From contig JAEWCM010000133.1 in NCBI GenBank assembly GCA_023390635.1, positions 1 through 17,393 on the forward strand: a DNA stretch of 17,393 bases, written 5' to 3'. The notes below the pieces were generated by a model. The model saw only the letters and a list, made by a program, of their open reading frames with translations. It was not told the origin of the DNA and did not search any database. Shown here piece by piece: positions 14,452 through 17,393 of this stretch; position 1 is the stretch's first letter, and each line of letters starts with the position of its first letter. Origin of the DNA: Bacillota bacterium (lineage in GTDB: Bacteria; Bacillota; Desulfitobacteriia; Desulfitobacteriales; Desulfitobacteriaceae). A program made the translations under genes and the position numbers.

Positions 14452-16251
14452 ATGGATGTTATACATGAAAAATTAACTCTTTTGCCTGAAAAACCGGGAG
14501 TGTATCTGATGAAGGATGCCGCAAACCGGATCATTTATGTGGGCAAAGCTAAAATATTAAAAAACCGGGTTCGTTCTTACTTCACCGGTTCTCACGATGG
14601 CAAGACACAGAAAATGGTCAGTAATGTGGTTGATTTCGAATATATTCTTACCGATTCGGAAGTTGAAGCGCTGGTCCTGGAATGTAATTTAATCAAGAAA
14701 TACAACCCCAAGTATAATATTCTCCTGAGAGATGACAAAACCTATCCTTATATTACCATTACGGATGAACTTCATCCCCGCATTCTCGTCACTCGTCAGG
14801 TAAAAAAAGGGTCGGGAAAGTATTTTGGTCCCTATCCCAATTCTGGAGCAGCCAGAGAAGCAGCACATCTCCTTAACCGTCTCTTTCCCTTTCGGAAGTG
14901 CCGTCAGATTCCCAGCCGCGCCTGTCTATATTATCATTTGGGACAATGTCTGGGTCCATGTGTCAGGGAGGTTTCTCCTCACGCTTATGACGAAGTACGC
15001 AAAGAGGCCACTGCTTTTTTGCGGGGCGGTCAGGATCAGATCATTAACCTGTTGGAAGAAAAAATGGCGGAAGCCGCCCAGGCTCTAAAATTCGAAAGAG
15101 CTCAGGAATACAAGGACTTAATTGGGGATCTAAAGCGCCTTAATGAAAAGCAAAATATTACTTTAACAGACTTCGTGGATCGGGACGTCCTGGGCTATGC
15201 CGTAACTACGGATCAAATGTGCATTCAGATATTTTACCTGCGCCAAGGCAAGGTAATCGCCCGGGATAATTATATTTTCCCTTATTATGAAGAACCGGAA
15301 GAAGCCTTTAATTCCTTTTTGGTCCAATTCTATACCAATAATGTTTGCCCCCAGGAAATCCTCGTCCCGGAAAACACAGTGAGTGAATTGGAGCAAATTC
15401 TGCCTATCGTCATTCCCCATCGGGGAAAAAAGCTTGATCTGGTACAAATGGCTATCCAGAATGCCAGCAATACCCTTAATGAACAAACTTTGCTGGAGAG
15501 CCGGAGATTAGAAGAAACTGCCCAGGCCTTGGAAACATTAGGCCAGCTTCTTCATATTGATCCTCCCCACTCCATTGAGGCTTTCGATAATTCCCATACC
15601 GGAGGAGCTCATGCTGTCGGTGGAATGGTACAATTTATTCAAGGAAAGCCGGAACGCTCCAACTACCGGAAATATAAAATTCAACCCATGGAAACTAATG
15701 ATGATACGGCTGCCATCCGTCAGATCATTACCCGCCGCTATCAAAAAGTCCTGACAGGAGAGTTGGTATGCCCAGATTTAATTTTGCTTGATGGAGGAAA
15801 AGGACAAATTCATGCTGCTGCAGAAGCCCTTGCACAGCTGGGCTTAAACATTCCCTTAGCCGGTATGGTTAAAAATGAACATCATCAAACAGCCGGTCTG
15901 ATTAATCAGAAGGATGAGCTGCTTGCCATTGAAAAGCGTTCCCCGGCCTTTCATCTCCTAGAGAGAATTCAAGATGAGGTTCATCGGTTCGCTATTACGT
16001 TTCATCGTCAACAAAGGGCTAAAAGTATGACATTGTCCGAATTGGATCATATTAATGGTATAGGCCCAAAAAGGCGGCGTCAATTGATGCAGTACTTTCC
16101 TTCCATCGGCGCGGTAAAAGAAGCAGACATCCCTGAACTGATCAAAAGCGGACTTCCTGCTCACATCGCCGAAGCCGTTTATCAACATTTCCGCTCTTCC
16201 ACTTCCACCCAATCCGATAAATCGTTGGAGGAAAACATGAATGATTCTTAA
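14452..16251 (+). CDS. uvrC: Excinuclease ABC subunit C
   Basis: UvrC makes both incisions around a lesion in nucleotide excision repair, acting after UvrA/UvrB. About 599 aa from the ATG at 14452, which follows GAGGTGG; an in-frame ATG at 14392 would add 20 unlikely residues. Domains: GIY-YIG nuclease at about 10-95 (GVYLMKD, YVGKA), four cysteines at 150, 158, 166 and 170 that match the C-x7-C-x3-C end of the reported UvrC Fe-S site, UVR motif at about 195-230, RNase H-like nuclease with D379 (FDNSH), D447 (LLDGG) and H511, and a tandem helix-hairpin-helix at about 531-580. The 3' end contains a GGAGG for the overlapping small ORF. There is no uvrA or uvrB in the window. Confidence 0.96.
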   Translation: MDVIHEKLTLLPEKPGVYLMKDAANRIIYVGKAKILKNRVRSYFTGSHDGKTQKMVSNVVDFEYILTDSEVEALVLECNLIKKYNPKYNILLRDDKTYPYITITDELHPRILVTRQVKKGSGKYFGPYPNSGAAREAAHLLNRLFPFRKCRQIPSRACLYYHLGQCLGPCVREVSPHAYDEVRKEATAFLRGGQDQIINLLEEKMAEAAQALKFERAQEYKDLIGDLKRLNEKQNITLTDFVDRDVLGYAVTTDQMCIQIFYLRQGKVIARDNYIFPYYEEPEEAFNSFLVQFYTNNVCPQEILVPENTVSELEQILPIVIPHRGKKLDLVQMAIQNASNTLNEQTLLESRRLEETAQALETLGQLLHIDPPHSIEAFDNSHTGGAHAVGGMVQFIQGKPERSNYRKYKIQPMETNDDTAAIRQIITRRYQKVLTGELVCPDLILLDGGKGQIHAAAEALAQLGLNIPLAGMVKNEHHQTAGLINQKDELLAIEKRSPAFHLLERIQDEVHRFAITFHRQQRAKSMTLSELDHINGIGPKRRRQLMQYFPSIGAVKEADIPELIKSGLPAHIAEAVYQHFRSSTSTQSDKSLEENMNDS

Positions 16252-16405
16252 CTACCGAGTAGAATTATGCCGGAGTTGTTATTTTAAACGCACTCATCAG
16301 TGCCGGCATACTGATGCATATATTCAAAACCATCCTAAAATTTTCACCCATAACGGTGGAGAGTGTACGCATTGGAAAGCAACACCCTGGCTAATCTATC
16401 CCTGA
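16241..16405 (+). CDS. Small Cys/His-rich protein coupled to uvrC (54 aa)
   Basis: An ATG at 16241, 9 nt after GGAGG at 16227-16231 (inside uvrC), opens a 54-codon frame shifted relative to uvrC and overlapping its last 11 nt. The protein begins MILNYRVELCRSCYFKRTHQ and contains Cys10, Cys13, Cys21 and Cys42 with His19, His23, His31, His37 and His44 around them, ending WKATPWLIYP. The CxxC pair and later Cys/His suggest a small zinc-binding or zinc-ribbon-like protein. No family is recognised. It runs up to just before the bidirectional terminator, so it fills the gap after uvrC and would share the uvrC transcript. It could be a chance ORF, but ribosome site, overlap and composition argue for a gene. 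Confidence 0.6.
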   Translation: MILNYRVELCRSCYFKRTHQCRHTDAYIQNHPKIFTHNGGECTHWKATPWLIYP

Positions 16406-16419
16406 AAAAGCAAAAAAGT

Positions 16420-16464
16420 CTATAAAAAAGCAACAACAAAAAATTTGTTGTTGCTTTTTTATAG
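16420..16464. terminator. Bidirectional terminator between uvrC unit and NlpC/P60 gene
   Basis: Perfect 21-nt arms (16420-16440 and 16444-16464) flank a short A-rich loop, with T-runs inside each 3' arm (GCTTTTTTATAG on both strands). It lies 15 nt after the small Cys/His-rich ORF and 12 nt after the NlpC/P60 stop on the other strand, so it serves both convergent transcripts. Confidence 0.92.
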
Positions 16465-16475
16465 GCAGTCAACAG

Positions 16476-17255
16476 TTAGAAGTATCGCCTTGCCCCCATA
16501 TATCTGGCCGCATAATAGGAATCGGAAAGGCTGGTAATCCGTACACCAGAGTTAGAGGCATGTACAAACTGGCCTGCGCCGATATAAATTCCCACATGAG
16601 ATGCTCCGGATGAATAGGTTGAAAAGAATACCAGATCACCTGGTTCCAATTGGCTCTTGCTCACGGATGTTCCTGATGCGTATTGTTCAAACGATGAGCG
16701 TGAAAGAGTAATTCCTGATACCGAAAATACATATTTAGTAAAACCGGAACAATCAAACCCCTTTAGGCTCATACCACCGAATACATAAGGAATTCCTTGC
16801 AAGCTCAGAGCATTCTGTACAATATTATTGTTAGAACTTTCACCACGGGATACGGGAGTTGAGGCAGCCTGAGCCACCTGCTTAGCCTGAGCGGCCTTCT
16901 GTTGTGCCGCTTTTTGTGCAGCCACTGCTGCAGCCTTCTCCTTCTCCTTCGCCTCCGCTTCTGCTTTCGCTTGCGCTGCTAAAGCCAACTGTCTTTTCAC
17001 CTGTTCTCGTTTTTCTGCAGCCGCCTTCTCCTTTGCGGCTTCTTCCTGGGCAATTTCTTCTTCAGTCTGTAATGACCATTGAAGCTTCTCGTGCACTGTT
17101 TGAACATATGAAACATTTACAGCAGCATTCGAAGCCAGCCTTAAGTTGGCTGTCGCACTTGAGCCATCGGCAATTTGAGCATTCACAACACTTCCTGTTA
17201 AGAACACTCCGGCCAACACAGCTCCTGCCAACAACCTTTGGGAAAAAGGAGTCAC
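16476..17255 (-). CDS. Secreted NlpC/P60 peptidoglycan hydrolase
   Basis: About 259 aa from the GTG at 17255 (VTPFSQRLL), chosen because AAAGGTGG lies 8 nt upstream; the GTG at 17267 lies inside that ribosome site. Residues 1-26 are a signal peptide (VNA cleavage). Residues 62-130 are an Ala/Glu/Lys/Gln-rich coiled coil, probably a spacer or regulatory helix. The C-terminal 110 residues are the NlpC/P60 cysteine peptidase: Cys169 in FDCSG, His220 in SHVGIYIG, His232 in FVHAS. Such enzymes cut the stem peptide of peptidoglycan (usually gamma-D-Glu to diamino acid). There is no SH3 or LysM wall-binding domain. Control by the upstream c-di-AMP riboswitch fits a wall-remodelling enzyme. Confidence 0.93.
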   Translation of the reverse strand: MTPFSQRLLAGAVLAGVFLTGSVVNAQIADGSSATANLRLASNAAVNVSYVQTVHEKLQWSLQTEEEIAQEEAAKEKAAAEKREQVKRQLALAAQAKAEAEAKEKEKAAAVAAQKAAQQKAAQAKQVAQAASTPVSRGESSNNNIVQNALSLQGIPYVFGGMSLKGFDCSGFTKYVFSVSGITLSRSSFEQYASGTSVSKSQLEPGDLVFFSTYSSGASHVGIYIGAGQFVHASNSGVRITSLSDSYYAARYMGARRYF

Positions 17256-17275
17256 TTGCTTGTCCACCTTTCGCA

Positions 17276-17393
17276 GCTTACGAGGTTAGTTGACGGATTC
17301 GGGCATAAAGGTGAGAAGCCCTACGCTGAATTACCACTCAGCGATTCACCCCAAAGGAAATCCCCCGCTCCAAGCCAGTCATAAGTTATTATG
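17276..17393 (-). promoter_or_regulatory. c-di-AMP riboswitch (ydaO/yuaA type), 5' end at window edge
   Basis: On the minus strand the conserved blocks of the ydaO motif appear in order: GGAGCGGGGGA, then TTTGGGGTGAATC, TAGGGCTTC, and CCCGAATCCGTCAACTAACC followed by CTCGTAAGC. This RNA binds cyclic di-AMP and usually lowers expression of wall hydrolases and osmolyte or potassium transporters. It is immediately upstream of the NlpC/P60 gene, a classic target. Only about 5 nt separate its 3' end from the ribosome site, and there is no terminator hairpin between, so control is more likely translational. The first few bases of the aptamer may lie beyond the right edge. Confidence 0.9.

Noticed and set aside
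16904..17293. 129-codon open frame on the plus strand opposite the NlpC/P60 gene.
   Set aside because: It is the antisense of the Ala/Lys-rich coiled coil and of the riboswitch, giving a Leu/Pro/Ser-rich artefact.
1..17393. CRISPR array, tRNA or rRNA genes, prophage or toxin-antitoxin systems.
   Set aside because: No regularly spaced direct repeats, tRNA cloverleaf sequences, rRNA motifs or phage-type genes were seen on either strand.

Overview
The window looks like a chromosomal segment of a low-to-mid-GC, anaerobic, endospore-forming Firmicute of the Peptococcaceae type (Desulfitobacterium/Desulfosporosinus-like). The clues are a Tat-exported split-Soret-type multihaem cytochrome, a SpoVM-like micropeptide, a c-di-AMP (ydaO-type) riboswitch ahead of an NlpC/P60 wall hydrolase, a YlqG/YlqH-like FliK-FlhB' pair, frequent GTG/TTG starts with strong AGGAGG-type ribosome sites, and a group IIC intron. 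The assignment is inferred from gene content, not from a database match.

Layout, left to right. Positions 1-123 (minus) are the 5' end of a group IIC intron that runs off the left edge and abuts a perfect 18-bp hairpin (124-166). Positions 198-1333 (minus) hold a 116-aa protein of unknown function, a 21-aa SpoVM-like peptide, a 170-aa secreted protein and a 43-aa single-pass membrane protein. Positions 1425-5095 (minus) hold a DinG helicase with an N-terminal exonuclease domain, a truncated phosphatidylserine decarboxylase (psd) remnant, phosphatidylserine synthase (pssA) and its terminator. A 213-aa unknown gene (minus) diverges from a 104-aa unknown gene plus a LysR regulator (plus).

Positions 7360-9960 are the redox/sulfur part. 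The plus-strand Tat-exported dihaem split-Soret-like cytochrome is convergent with a minus-strand YeeE half / TusA / YeeE half operon, probably for thiosulfate or sulfur uptake. Positions 10033-13243 (minus) hold a 124-aa unknown gene, a YfcE/MJ0936-type phosphodiesterase, a FliK-like protein and a stand-alone FlhB C-terminal-domain protein. Positions 13369-16405 contain a DUF606/YdcZ half-size transporter (plus), a membrane-anchored unknown (minus), and uvrC (plus) followed by an overlapping 54-aa Cys/His-rich ORF. A bidirectional terminator separates this from the minus-strand NlpC/P60 gene and its riboswitch at the right edge.

Three of the most interesting items are very small genes that length-filtered gene callers would miss: the SpoVM-like peptide (852-917), the 43-aa membrane protein (198-329) and the Cys/His-rich protein coupled to uvrC (16241-16405). 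Also notable are the psd remnant fused by a GTGA overlap to pssA, and a 7-nt complementarity between a riboswitch hairpin loop and the ribosome-binding site of the NlpC/P60 gene.
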